DNA of 64,000 nt from Blastomussa wellsi (GCA_947652115.1 OX393561.1:23210856-23274855); one strand, 5' to 3'; positions 19,869 to 32,085 are shown, counted from the first letter of the stretch. A program made the numbers and translations. Notes: generated from the letters alone by a model not told the origin.

Positions 19869-20370
19869 TTAAAGACAATCTAGCTGCTAATTTAAACAAT
19901 CCACGCAGAACATGGCAAATTATAAATGAATTAAGTTCTCAACAACTCAAGAACGTTATCCCTGATATTGAATTTGCGGAGATTAAATTAACCTCTGCAT
20001 CTGAAATGGCAGAGGCATTTAATTGCCATTTCTCAAACGTTGGAAATGACTTAGCCAGAAGCATCCTGTCGACCGAAACACATCCGGAAAGTTGTATCAC
20101 TCCTTCAAATCAGACTTTCTCTTTTGCTAAATGTAGTACAAGGGAAGTCCACCTGAGATTCTTAAAATAGCGGCAGATACTCTTGCACATCACTGGCAAT
20201 TATGTTCAATCAGTCGAATGCTACCGGCATTGTTCCTTTAGAATGGAAACAAGCCAGAGTTACGCTGATTTTCAAACAGGGAAAAAGACAGGACATTAAC
20301 AACTATCGTCCAATTTCAGTTATTTCTGCAGTCGCGAAGATTTTTGAAAGGGTCATTTGTGATCAATTAA
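19869..20370 (+). mobile_element. CR1/L2-like LINE, piece 2 of 4
   Basis: After the TTAA the LINE resumes with DNLAANLNNPRRTWQIINEL, then AEAFNCHFSNVGNDLARS, the usual pre-RT region of this class. Further on come frame-shifted matches to WKQARVT-like and NNYRPIS-type RT motifs near 20250-20320, then FERVICDQL just before TTAA at 20367-20370, where element B is inserted. It is degenerate. Confidence 0.75.
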
Positions 20371-20585
20371 AGTGCCTATGAAATGAAATCGATCTTTCGC
20401 TAAACAAGTCAAAAAACATATATTTCCAACGAATATAACATTTAGAGATGTTCAAAGTTAAATTTTTACCCATTTGGGGCTTCATTTGAGAGCGATTTTC
20501 AATGTTTGCTTGTGACAATTGTCGTGCGGTCAACCGGTATGCAAATTAGCTTGTGACGTAATAACCATTGCAAGGTCACGACAAC

Positions 20586-23392
20586 ATGGCGAATACACAG
20601 AGACGTGGTGGTCAATATTGCGTTGCTGGAAGACCTGGAGAAATTAGTTGTATGAACACATTTTATACGGGAGTAACCATGCATGAATTCCCAAAGGATG
20701 AAGGGACATGGCAACAGTGGACTCGATTTGTCCGAATTCACCGGCCCGATTGGGCACCTTCATCGAGGTCAGTGCTGTGCTCGGCGCACTTCGAGCCGTC
20801 CTGCTATCGTTATAACCCGTCAATCTCTCTCGGAGATGGAGTTGCTTTGAAGCCGTTTAAGAATTACCTGAAAAAAGGTTCCATCCCCTCAATCCCAGCT
20901 AAGCCTACAGAGGGCACAATTATTCCAAAAAATAAGGTGACTCCACGACAAAAATGTGCGGTGAGTCCTCAAAAGTTTATCTACAACCTGTAATATATAG
21001 AGATGTATATAAATAGTTTAATTTATTCACATGCCTGGAGGATCCGAACGCTAGATGTTCCCATTAATGCGTACATACCCATACATATAATACATATAAA
21101 TTTCATGTTACGTTACAGAGTGATTAGTTCCTGTTTGCGAAAATTGCTCCACGCCCTTTGTAACTTGGCGCACGCATCCATGGTCTGAAGGGTCTCGAAG
21201 TTAACAAGAAAAAAAGGCCACCTAAATGAAATGCAGCTGAAATGGACAACAACCATGTACTGACTGCTGAGTGAGTTCTTTGATTGAGTTATCAAGCAGA
21301 TCTTTTCTTGGTTAGATTACAGCTTATAAGCAACCTCAGTAACTTATATATCTTTATTACAATTACTTAAATTGGAAATTCGCGGCGTTGATCATCTCTG
21401 ACTTTGATCTACATCCTCAGTTCACGTATGAATTATTTCTTATTCTTTACGTCATCATCTTTTCAGTTGCTTCGGGAAGCTTTGACTCCGTCGTCAGTAG
21501 TATCACCCAAAGACGTCAGTGCTGATTTCAACGAACAAACAGAAAATCCCACACACCAACAAACCCCAGTACAAGAAAAAGAAGGCGAGGATAGTGTTTG
21601 TTATCCTTCCGCTGAAATGGTCCATCTGGTTGATGAAGATCCTAAGTCACAGGAACAACAGGAAATTCTTTGTTACAACTGTGACGAACTGAAAACTAGA
21701 GTCCGAAAATTACAGAAGAGCTGCAGTAGATTGAGAAGAGAACTTCGCCACCTTTCTTAACATTGTGCGTAGAGGGTACGGTAACGGGTTGCATAGAATG
21801 CGAATGACCTACATTGTACCTATAACTATATAAATAAATATTTAATATTTATTAATAGCAATCAAATATTTAATTGTTTTGAATTTAAAACTGTCTTGCA
21901 GAAATCCATTAATCCTGAAGATGAAGAAAGTGAACATGAAAGTGAAGGCAAAGCCGCTGATGATGAGGTAGACGAGCGCAGTTATGAAGAAATGCCAGAT
22001 GATGAAAGTGCGAGCAGTGCAGATGATGACCCAGACTGCGAAGGTGAGATGCATGACCTTGATTGGTCCATGCCAGAGGACAGATGATGACAAAGTAGAA
22101 GTTGATGAAACAACCAGGAATGACTTGAAGTGTGTCTCCTCTTTGCAAAATGATCATAGCTAGTACATACACTCTACTTATAAATCTCTTTCCTAGTGAC
22201 CTTATCGTTCTTACCAACTCCGATTGTCGGAGACACATCATGTTTCTCTGTAAAGTTGTAGCTCTTGGAATGTTTTTTTACTGATATTGCTAATTCATTA
22301 ATTGTCAGCCTTGCAAAAGACATCAGTGCGCAAGACGAGCCAAAGTTTATGGTTTTCATCAGTGTTTTGGTGAAGCTTTTTTCGATGTTTTGTTTTAAAT
22401 GCAAAACAGAGAAACCCACCGTGAGAATGAAGAAAAATGGCACGATGGTTACTGTAATCCAGGACTGCCCCAACTGTGGTAGGGAGGCCTATATATGGAG
22501 ATCACAGCGTTAGCCCTTCGTCGGATTCGCTCCGACGAAGGGCTAACGCTCGAAACGTCAGCTCTTGAATCTCTTTACGGTGGCCAATTGACATTATCAA
22601 CCCAGTTGATAAAACCAAATTATATTTATTTGCTAATTTTATGATTTCTCTCTGTCAGACACATTCTCGCTTCCTTACACTTTAACGAAAACCCATGAAG
22701 GGAGCCTCAAAAATCTAAAGACGGTAACGATTACGTAAAGGTAACATATCCCAAGTACAAGCTAGGAGAAGAGATTGCGAGGAACGTAGCAGTACCACCT
22801 ACATATGGTAAGGACGTAATTTAGCAGCTAACACCACCATTTCGATCATTCGAAGTACCCCTTACTTTCCTAGAAGCACCTCTCAAGTGAAAACAACAAA
22901 ATAATTGAAATGATTTTTATTTAGATTATGTCAACAGCATCAAACACGTACTGTTTACTGCTACAGTCGCAGCATTGGAAAACATAGTGCAAAGGTACAC
23001 GGAGAAAGTTCCAAAACCTTCGAGTAGCCAGTTTGTAGAGACAATAGAGACTTCAGTGGACTTGGGAGAACTATAATGTCCGCTTGAGCTGAAGCCACAC
23101 AGAAGACAGTTGGGTAACAACAGTAGTTTGAGTTGTTCAGCGCTCACTATCATGTTTGCATCAAGCTATCAAGACACAGCAGTTATGGTACCTTTTTTCT
23201 AAGCAAACAAATTTTTAAACTGAGTGGAATGACTTTACAAAACAGTATGTTTACTATTAGTAAACCCATGCTTTCCTCAGTTGTTAAAACCCACTAAGTC
23301 AAGAAAACAGCCAACAACTTCAACAGATCAAGGAACCGCAGCCAAGAAAAAAAAAAAGAATACACCTGCAGAACATGTAGAAAACCCGTAAG
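20586..23392 (+). pseudogene. THAP-Kolobok transposase of element B, catalytic core lost
   Basis: The Met at 20586 starts a THAP domain: QYCVAG, a later Cys, HEFPKDEGTWQQWTRFVR, LCSAHFEPSC and GSIPSIPAK. A second exon-like piece (about 21467-21758) ends in a leucine-rich coiled coil, YNCDELKTRVRKLQKSC. A third (21900-22087) is acidic and ends DLDWSMPED. At 22330-22513 the zinc ribbon that opens the Kolobok catalytic part is present (CFKCKTEKPTVRMKKNGTM, then DCPNCG), but the frame stops at 22513. A palindrome and unrelated sequence follow. C-terminal exons reappear at about 22730-23050 (VKVTYPKYKLGEEIARN, then YVNSIKHVLFTATVAALENI) and a Lys-rich end near 23390. The DDE region between is absent, so this copy could only move with help. 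Confidence 0.75.
22512..22640 (+). repeat. Perfect hairpin plus Penelope-like tail fragment
   Basis: TAGCCCTTCGTCGGA and its exact complement face each other across a 5-base loop (22512-22546). They are followed by CTAACGCTCGAAACGTCAGC and a short unique stretch. I recall similar CGAAACGTCAGC tails at the ends of marine Penelope-like elements, but this is weak. The fragment sits exactly where the element B transposase loses its frame. Confidence 0.45.
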
Positions 23393-23533
23393 AGGGCACA
23401 AAAGGGATTCAAATGGACAAATAACATTATAATCATTAATGATTATTTGGGTGGTTTTATTTCAGTGATGGGGTGTTTCTGAGTGTTGCAATGATTCACA
23501 ATACTAAAAAGTGAAGTTCTCTTGCAGTCAATA

Positions 23534-23873
23534 CGGAGTTTAAAGCAAACCACGACGGCGGCGTCAACGAGAACGAATACAATAGCCCTGCACGTGCATG
23601 TGTTCTTTGTACATTTCTTTGCAGTCCTCTGCAAAACAACAACGTGATGACCAAATTATAAGCACTCTGGAAAACGCGAACCTGACGGCTAAATTTCCTT
23701 TTTTCTGTTTGAAAATAAACGCCGTCCTTATATTTTCTACGAGAGCTACGTTTGAAAGTGATGGATGCACTGAATACATCAACGCAATTGTGAGATAATG
23801 GAACGTAAAATATAATTTCATTTTTAACCAGGCGTCGCCCTCCCGGTCGCCATCGTCATTGCTTAAAGCTCCC
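23534..23873. repeat. MITE with TA target duplication
   Basis: The left end CGGAGTTTAAAGCAA and right end TTGCTTAAAGCTCCC are inverted partners. The similarity continues into ACGACGGCG and CGCCATCGT. TA lies directly outside both ends. Within are only short chance frames. The TA duplication suggests a Tc1/mariner-type origin. Confidence 0.6.
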
Positions 23874-23879
23874 TAAAAG

Positions 23880-24970
23880 ATAAATATGACAGTCACATGC
23901 ACATCTGTTCATATCTCGTCTGATTCTTGGTAGCCTTTTGCATTAAATGTGGGAAACACAGTTCTAATATTATGACTAGTAATAGTTCTCACTAGAGTTG
24001 CCCCCGATTTTTTTTATATTATGGTGCGTAGAATATCTTGTGAAGTGAGGTACAGGGAAAACCGTTTATGCTTCCAAATCCTTGTTTGTTATCTGGGAGG
24101 CTAGGTTATTTTAAATAAATGTAGAGAGCACAAACTGACAGATTTGTTTAGGGAGTTGATGTCTTTTATCCACTGTAGTAAAAACAGACACCAGGACATT
24201 TTTAAAAATTTAATCAAACAATAATGATATGTGTATCTATTTGTCATACACTTAAAAATGTTATTTTTTAAATATTTTTAATATAATTTTAATCTGAACA
24301 TGAACATTATAAAACATATCTTTTCTTGAAGTGGAAGAGTTTTCAGAGTTTTAATTTCAACCTTGTCATTTATGAAAGTGATGTAAATATTCATATAAAA
24401 ATAGAAATCTTATTGGAAAATTTATTGTACATTGAACATTAACGTGTTGAATAAAAATAGCCTTGAAATTATACTATTTATTGTACTAAATGGTACCAAC
24501 TACCGAAAACCACTGATCAAAACCGTATTGCTCCAGACGTCACACAAATGGATCATTTTACCTACAGAAAATATAATTTTCTGACTTTTCACCGATTTTT
24601 ACAAACTTTCAAGAGTTTCCCTATCCTGACCTTAAAAAAATTCTTTCTTTTATCTTACCTTGTGTCTGACAAGTCTAAGTGTGACCGTGTCTTTCGGTCA
24701 AAGACATCGATGAGCAAATATGTAAATTTGTGCGAGTTTCTTCACAGACCTTGATGAACAATGCCAGTTTCTACAATTTTGACTCTAGAGCGAATGAACT
24801 TCAATATGATTCTCGGCAAATTAAGAAGAAAACTATACGCACAACCTTACCTTTGAACTTGCCAATGCAGAAATTCAGAAATCCTTCGCTTGTTCATTCA
24901 AACTGTTTATTTGACTCCCAGCAAAGTTTTGGCAATCCTTTGCATACTTTTGGGCAATCCTTTGTGAAGC
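23880..24970. other. Element B interior, no supported gene
   Basis: This AT-rich stretch between the two convergent genes of element B has no frame with coding character on either strand. Confidence 0.5.
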
Positions 24971-24976
24971 ATGTTC

Positions 24977-26777
24977 TCACAAATCAAGATTTTTTTCTGG
25001 TACGGCGAAATATTCCTCTCTATACGCGGGGGCTTCTAGGGTGCCTCCTCGGGTTTTGGCCGTCTGGGCCAAAACCCTGCAGGGGCAATAAATACAGGCT
25101 GGAAGCAGTCTCCTGTTCTGCCAGCCCACATATCCGCACATCCACCTTGTCAGCCATCTGTACGCCACAGCTCTACGGCAGCTAAAAACAAGATTATTAT
25201 TTATTTTGTTCCTTGTCGATTTGTATAAGCATTCATCATTAGTGTTCAAGTTCGTGACTAGCATACCCGTTCACAATTACGGATGTGAAAGAATTCTTAT
25301 CGGCGAGTGTTTCCGCTATAGAAGAAATGCACGGGAGTAAACGAAATTAGTTCAATAATTTATCTGGAAACGTAAATTTCTATTTCACAGTAAACTTCGA
25401 CTTCCAGTTCCGTATGTACATAACTAAGAGAAAATGGCAATAGTAAACACGTATGTCATTCATCATTCCCAAGACGAAGTAACAGGAATTAAATTTAAAC
25501 TTCTTACCCAGTGTGTAAATGAATGCCGGTAATGCTTCCTGTAAAATTGCTTCATTGCAAAGTTTTGCGGGAGAAATCAACTGAATATAAAACAGCTAGC
25601 TTAACAAGAATTACACAAAAATTAAAGTTATTTATCCCCATATTAGCTAGCAGTGCTTCACAATTCTTGGGAAAAACAATTAAATGTAAAACAGAAAACT
25701 GATGTCTTGAAGCAAAATGTCAAGTGGTTTTTTAAAATCCACTGTGGCAAAATACACATTGCAAAAATTTCGTGGGAGAAATCAACAGAATATAAAATAG
25801 AAGCTAAACTAGAATCACGAAATTAGCTAGAGTACTCAATAATTCTAGGGAAAGCAATTAAATGTACAACAGAAAACAGATGTCTTGAAGTGAAGTGTCG
25901 AATCGACTTGTGGAAGAATACACGTGCAGTTTTATACTCACTTGTTTGTTTGATGACCTCTAGGTGGACGTTTGTAGTTCTTTCCACTGGAATCCTTCAA
26001 CAGCGGACAAACCTGAAGAAGAACGGTCCTATTTGTCATTGGACCATAATCGACATGTTCTGTGATGCATTTAACGTGTTCGATACTCCCTTCTCAAACT
26101 CATTAATAATTCATCGAGTTAAAACAAAGAAAATCATAACCGTGAAGGAGGTTTTGATACCCGATCTTAATTAGCATAGATTTTGGCGATTTTACTCCTT
26201 TACTCCTTGGTTTTTGTTTCGATTGAGAAGATATATCAAACACTCGAGACAGTGTTTCATCGGCTATCCAAACACCTCGAAGTTCATTAAAAATACTCCG
26301 CTGCGCGTCGTATTTTCAACTCTCTTCTCGGTGTTTGGATATCCCGATGAAACACTGTCTCTCGTGTTTGATATATTACATCAAATACAAGTTTGCCTTG
26401 CGCTGCTGTGACCTCTTTACAGCAACGGAATTCGCTCGCTGAAACAAGGTTTTCGGTCTTGCAGTGTCCGCATTGGCACCTCATTACAAAGGGGAAAATT
26501 AAGAAAAAAGAACTACATTGATATTTATTTCAACTACAAACACAATTACATATACTAACCAGTCATTGACTGCAGTTTCCCCTTCAAATCTTGCCGCTAA
26601 CATGCCTGGAGTAATTCCATCTCCGTCTTCATCTTCTTCTGCAGCATTCGCTAATGGCTCATTCTGGTAAGGCACTACTGCCTTACTGCTTGAGAAATCC
26701 ATTTCCTCTTCATCGCTATCCGCGGACAAACTTGCAACGTCAGATATTTCTGACTCGCAGTAATCATTATCTGCCAT
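24977..26777 (-). pseudogene. Acidic protein with P2RX7_C domain, element B
   Basis: Minus-strand pieces are as follows. The N-terminus at 26777-26565 encodes MADNDYCESEISDVASLSAD and an acidic region with TPGMLAARFEGE. An exon at 26484-26380 encodes RCQCGHCKTENLVSASEFRC and CKEV. A piece at about 26120-25965 encodes VKCITEHVDYGPMTNRTVLL and a basic stretch. A piece at about 25185-24977 encodes RAVAYRWLTRWMCGYVGW and LLPACIY. The order C-x-C, CC, CIT, AYR-W, LPAC matches the P2X7 cytoplasmic ballast domain. A MITE starts right at the donor of the second exon and the last exon ends in unrelated residues. The gene is therefore probably broken, although its domain residues are kept. Confidence 0.7.
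26231..26376. repeat. Palindromic MITE-like repeat
   Basis: The left arm ATATATCAAACACTCGAGAC runs on to GTGTTTCATCGG and TATCCAAACACC. The right arm is its near-exact inverse, ending GTGTTTGATATAT. The two arms are about 55 bases each with a GC-rich centre. It lies in the intron next to a P2RX7_C exon of element B. Confidence 0.8.
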
Positions 26778-27018
26778 GTTAATCTAGAGAGCAAGTGACC
26801 CAAAGTGGGTATTTGGATTTCAGCTGCAATGGTTATTACGTCACAACTCGCCCCAGTCTCCTGAAATGTTGTCGCACAATTTTCGTGGAAATAGGGCATA
26901 AGAAAATGCGATTTTAGGATGGAAGTAACAGTTTTTGTCATTTTATTTATATCTGCATTATCTTATAACAAGTTTCCCGTAAAAAAGACACAACTTTTCA
27001 TTTCATTTCATAGGCACT

Positions 27019-27836
27019 TTAACGATAATTCTCTCTTAGCGAACTGTCAATCTGGGTTTAGATCTCTGCATAGCACACTTACTTCCCTCCTTGAAGCTAC
27101 GAACAGTTGGTCTGTTAACATAGATAATGGCATTATTAATGGTGTAGTATTTATTGATTTGAAGAAAGCTTTCCATTCTATTGATCACAACATCCTTTTA
27201 CGAAAGCTAGCTAGTTATGGAGTTGATTATAAAGCCTTAAAATTGTTTGAATCATATCTTAGTGATCGTCAACAAAAGTGCTCAGTCAATGGTGACCTTT
27301 CTGGCACCCGTGCTGTAACCTGTGGAGTTCCACAGTTCTTCTGATTTTAATATATGTTAACGACCTGCCAAACTGTCTTAGCAACGCATTGCCACGGATG
27401 TACGCTGACGATACAAGTATCAGCTCTGCGGCCATATGCGAACCTGCATAATTGGCTGACTGCAAATAAACTTACCCTTATCGTAGCAAAACTGAATTAA
27501 TGTTAATAGGCTTGCGCCAGAGGCTCGCAAATATGCTAAATGAGTCAATTAACATTGATATCGAAGGTGAGCTGATAAATAGGGTTCGTCACACTAAGCC
27601 ACTGGGAATCCATATTGACAAAAATCTTTCCTGGTCTCAGCATATTAACGAGAAAGCAAGGGTTGCTTCCTCTGGTATAGGAGCACTTAAAAGGCTTACG
27701 TCGTTCATCTGTGATGAGACGGCTATTTTGATATATAGAGCTTTAATCAAACTTTATTTTGACTACTGCTCACCTGTGTTTGGACGGTCTCAGCAATCAA
27801 TAAGCTGATAAGTTAAAAAAGCTTAAGGTACCCGCC
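27019..27836 (+). mobile_element. CR1/L2-like LINE, piece 3 of 4 (reverse transcriptase)
   Basis: This holds the best preserved part of the LINE: LANCQSGFRSLHSTLTSLL, RT motif A in VVFIDLKKAFHSIDHNILL, ESYLSDRQQKCSVNG and the motif B region CGVPQ. Frame-shifted remains of the DD motif follow (27395-27420, encoding MYADDTS). The thumb region is at 27500-27806 (IHIDKNLSWSQHINEKARV, YFDYCSPVF). Stops and shifts interrupt it. It ends at TTAA 27833-27836, where element C enters. Confidence 0.85.
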
Positions 27837-28021
27837 CAGGGTAATTTGGACCATTTTCATTGTGTAATTTCTACCAAAAAAAATGCTTTAAATGATACTG
27901 AAACTTAACAATATGACTAATCATTTCTTAAAAATCGGTAAAATTCGCCCCCCCCCCCGTGGCGGGAACAGATTAATTATTAACTTGTGTGTGAGAAAGG
28001 GATTTATGTTTTCTGCTTTAA

Positions 28022-29533
28022 GGTGGCTCGATAGTCAAAAAGACCTTTGACTTGAAAATGCAACTTAATTAGACAGAATCAACATCATGACACTAGCTGC
28101 CATTAATGATGACAAACACAATGATGTTTGGGTGTCTTGTTGCCATGGTAACAGTACAGGCTTTGGTATGGTGTCTCAGAGGGTACTTTTCTTGTGACGA
28201 TAACTGAGGAAAAACACTAAGTCACTCAGGCAAGGAATCACTTTTTACAGATTACGTTCACAGTGGTCTATGCAATGACCTAAAATGGTCGGCTGGCGTT
28301 GATTATTCGCAGAGAAAAAAATCTGAAAAGTTGAAGTTTACAAAATCAGGCATTTTTGGCCAATAACCAGCATTAGTGTTTTGCCTGCTGTGCAAGAAAA
28401 ATTCACCAGATAGGCAATATTTTAGTTCATTGCCCTTCAGCCTGAGCCCAGGGAAAGCTAGAAAAGTTGAAGGCATAGAAAAATAGAAGTGTTATCATTT
28501 ACCTTTTCCATGCAAGTGTGAACATTCAAAACTGCATAGGGTTGAGAAAAAAAATCCTTGAGCTAGGTCTTATTATTTGTGTACGAAATTCTAGTGCAGA
28601 AGCATTTGTTTTGCAGTAAAACAACAGAGGAAAATAGATGGAAGCACTGTACTTTTTCTAAGGAAAGTTAGAGAATGGAGATTGCAGCAAAACACCACAT
28701 CAGCTCCAAAACAGTGAAAAAAAATTCATGCAAATCTTACCTCACAAGCAAACAGTCTAAACACATCTTTCTTCAACTCAGTCATTTAATCGCAGGGAAA
28801 ACATTACAAAGCAACTCTTCTGCTTCTGACTCAAATGAAAGTTTCGGTCAAAAAGGTCAAGCAAGAGCTTAAATAGCTCCTTTTTGTAAGCAACGTCGAC
28901 CAAGAAGCCAACCAGCAGGAATCTGACCGCATTGCATCCTGGGAAATTTGAACGTTCTTTGAGCGGGAAACACCTACCTCCAACCAATTTGATATTTTTT
29001 TATAAGTCTCTGACCAGGCTTCAATAATGCAATAAATCTTTTCCAGTCACTTCCATCATTGATCGAAACTTCCATATTTGCCACTTGAAGCCTGGTGAGA
29101 CAAGGTTCATTTGCTCTGAGGCCCCTTGTCCATGAACAACAAACTGCCAGTAGCTGGAATCGAGCAGCTGGTCGACGTTTGTCACATTCACAGTGCCAAT
29201 AAACATTTCTTTGGAATTGGCAAGGTTTAAGCCATCTCAGCCCTTGATGATGAGCTCCAGCACCAGCAAATGACCCAAAACAATGAAATTTGGGGCAATT
29301 TTTGCCCCAAATGACATTGATTCTGCCCACGATTCTGCCGAACAGAAGGTGAGCTCAAATGAGCCGAGCAGTGTCACGTGACCTGCTGCCATCAGACATT
29401 AAATATGCATGTCAGACCCAGTCCCTCAATCAAAACACTTGCAGAAAACAGAGCTTTTAAAAATACCCCTCACCCCTCAAGTTTTGTGCAAAATCTTTGG
29501 ATTTCTATATATTTACTTGACTATCGAGCCACC
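28022..29533. mobile_element. Small nested TTAA element (non-autonomous, 1.5 kb)
   Basis: It begins GGTGGCTCGATAGTCAA and ends TTGACTATCGAGCCACC, a perfect 17-base inverted pair. TTAA lies outside both ends (28018-28021 and 29534-29537). I see no supported gene inside; open frames on both strands are short and without family character. It is inserted near the left end of element C and presumably depends on a transposase encoded elsewhere. Confidence 0.88.
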
Positions 29534-29537
29534 TTAA

Positions 29538-30066
29538 CTATCCAACAAAATAGACATCTGAATGTATAAATCAATAGGTAGCAATAAAAGGCTTTTTTCT
29601 GTGGTAGGGTTTCAAGACATTCATAATATGAAGAGATTTATTGCCATTCATATGAATACAAACTTTGCTCATTCAGAACTTTTCTTAATTTGCTTTCCCT
29701 TTGAAACCCTACCAAGCGTTTGTGCTAAATTGCAATACGAAGAAGCCTGCCAAATTTTGTGAAGAAAGGACTGATCATTTCCTTAAAAAATCAATTTTTC
29801 TACTCACATATCAACCGGAAAGTGAAAAAAATAGGCAAATAAGCTTCAGGTTTGAAGAGAAGCGAGTGAAATCGAAGCCATATAGCCACCGATGCTCTCT
29901 GCTGCCATTTTGATTTGTTTTCCGCTGAACAGATAAGTTGTGGGCGCTTTTTCTCCATTTCTTTTGTTTTATTCCAGTATTGTTTATTGGTTGCTAAGTG
30001 ACGTCATGCTGACTCACAAAAAAGCCATTCACAGCGTGTGCTATTTCCGGTTGCATGACTGCCAAC
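29538..30066. other. Element C left region, no supported gene
   Basis: This stretch between the nested element and the transposase gene contains no frame with coding character. It probably includes the transposase promoter. Confidence 0.5.
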
Positions 30067-31858
30067 ATGGCGCCCCTGACAAAGAAGAAAAAAATGTCAA
30101 AGCAAGCTTAAAAGAAAATGATGGCAGATCGCTCAAAGAAAGCCTTGGAAAAGAGAGGTTTGGGAGTTGGAAATAGAAGGAAATTTGCATTAGTGGTAAA
30201 CTGGAAGGAGGAAAAGTATAAAAGTGGAAAACGAACCCGTGTGAAGTTTATAAGTCCAAGTAAGTGAACCGTGTACAAAACCCAAAAGGCTGCAGGTGAA
30301 GCATTAGTCGCCCGTAACCTATCGAAATGTTTCTACGATAAAGAAACCACAACCGAGGAAGATAAATCGGACACTGACTCCGATTTCCACATCGATTCAT
30401 CCACAAATGAGGAAAAGAAACGCTTGCCCAGTGAAGAGACCGAAGCCGAGGGACTGCAAATCGAAAGAAGGCTGTTTGTTTGTGAATCCACACAGATAAT
30501 GGATGTGGTTCATCAAATCAATTCATCATCAAAATGTTCGACACCTGACTGTAATGGTAAGTAAATTTTCCTGATTATACTCACAAGAAAGGGTTACCTT
30601 ATCCCATTTTCATTGTCAATGAATTATTGTGAAACTCTGAGAGTGAATCATTGTAGTTGAAGCAATTATCAATTTATGATTGCTTTGAGATGGATACACA
30701 TGGAGTTCATTTTATAGATTTCTTCACTGGTCCGTTGGAAAACTCGCACATTTATGCTTTGTCATTATGTTGGATACAAAAAAAGCAAGCTTTATGGAAG
30801 GTCCTTGCCTTTATATATAAAGCTTTATAAGCTTGTGTAATTGCATAGGTGAATAGATGTTATTTCTAAACCCCTGTTTCCTTCCCTGATTGAAGTGGCA
30901 TTGAACCAAGCTAACTTTTCGGTTTGAAATACGTGACAGACTCACTAAACTTGATTTTTGTAATCAATCTGCAGGAATACTTGTGGTAACTAAAGTGGAG
31001 CCTATTGGTCTTGGGGGAACAATGAATGTAGTGTTCAGATGTAACAGCTGTGAATTTCATAATATTAATTTTCATGGGTCTTCACTGGTCGAGGGGTCCA
31101 AACGGACGGTGGTAGGCCTCGCACTTGCTGTTTCCTTTGTTATCACTGGGCATGGATATGCAAAGTTTGCACGAACACTGAGACAGTGTCTTGGGATTTC
31201 TTGTATTTCTAAAAACAGCTACTATGAAACAATTAAATTGATCTACCCTGCTATAACTGACATTCTGGATGATATGTGCGAAGAGGAAAAGGAGAGAATG
31301 AGAAGACTGAACAGAGAAGAACTTGGTAGTTGGGAAAGAGCGGTGGTGACGTCAGATGGGGTTTGGCATACTCGTGGCCATTTTAGCAAAAATGGTTCTT
31401 TCATTGTAAAGAATTATTTGATGGGAGGACTGGCATGGTATGGGCACAAATGTATGCGTCGTAAAGATGATGTTGTGGATGGTGAATTGTACGAGGGAAC
31501 GGCAAAGTCAATGGAAGGGGTTTTAGCAAATGAATGTTACAAGTTGACCAAGGTAAGGTAGAGGTGGTTTGGCAGGACGGGGACTCTAGTGCAGCAAAGT
31601 CTGTGAAAAATCAGTTTCCTGATGCAAATGTGTTCAAGTGTGGTGGTCATGTCGGTCGTGCCCATATCAACAATCTCAAAGAAGCGGCAGGAAAAAAAGA
31701 ATTCTCCTCCAAGTTGAAAGACACATACAAAGAGCGTTTTCCAAGAATCACAAATTCCAAGTGCAAGTGTGCAAGACACAGCTCAAAATGTGGATGCCTT
31801 AGTGAAAGCTTCCTCTCTACAGCAGGAGTAAATCACTTCTCTTTTTTTTTTTTTTTTT

Positions 31859-32020
31859 ACCAATGACTTTCTTATTTTTATTATCATAATATTGTGAGCT
31901 TTCAGCGTAGTCACTATTGTCAAACAAATCTTTATCCTTGAAGAAATCTTTATAAACATCTTTAGCCTCTATTTCATAAGTTAAACTATCAGTATCTGTG
32001 AATAATAGTTTGGCTTTATC
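31859..32020 (-). other. 3'-transduced segment: DNA polymerase B fragment (54 codons)
   Basis: The segment lies between two 17-base A tracts (minus strand) downstream of the LINE. Read on the minus strand it is open over exactly 54 codons and includes LLFTDTDSLTYEIEAKD, then KDKDLFDNSDY. The TDTDS core is the motif C metal-binding site of family-B DNA polymerases, and the context resembles Polinton/adintovirus-like polymerases. An AATAAA poly(A) signal occurs about 20 bases before the second tail. The simplest reading is that a parent LINE sat inside such a polymerase gene and was transcribed past its own tail. Confidence 0.85.
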
Positions 32021-32085
32021 TTTTTTTTTTTTTTTTTAAATGTCTTTTATATCCACATTTTTCACATAATTAATTAATTATATAA

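Larger units (their letters stand above)
20371..27018. mobile_element. TTAA element B: Kolobok-type transposon with deleted transposase core (6.6 kb)
   Basis: It is flanked by TTAA at 20367-20370 and 27019-27022. The left end AGTGCCTATGAAATGAAAT is matched in inverted form by the right end. The split LINE continues directly across (DQL on the left, NDNSLLANCQSGFRS on the right). Inside are a plus-strand THAP transposase gene lacking its catalytic part and a minus-strand P2RX7_C-domain gene, in the same convergent layout as elements A and D. Two other small repeats are inserted (23534-23873 and 26231-26376). Confidence 0.9.

Noticed and set aside
22512..22560. Hairpin followed by GAAACGTCAGC as a possible hammerhead ribozyme.
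   Set aside because: The first core would be CCGACGA and stem II does not pair well, so the motif is not supported, unlike 14403-14445.
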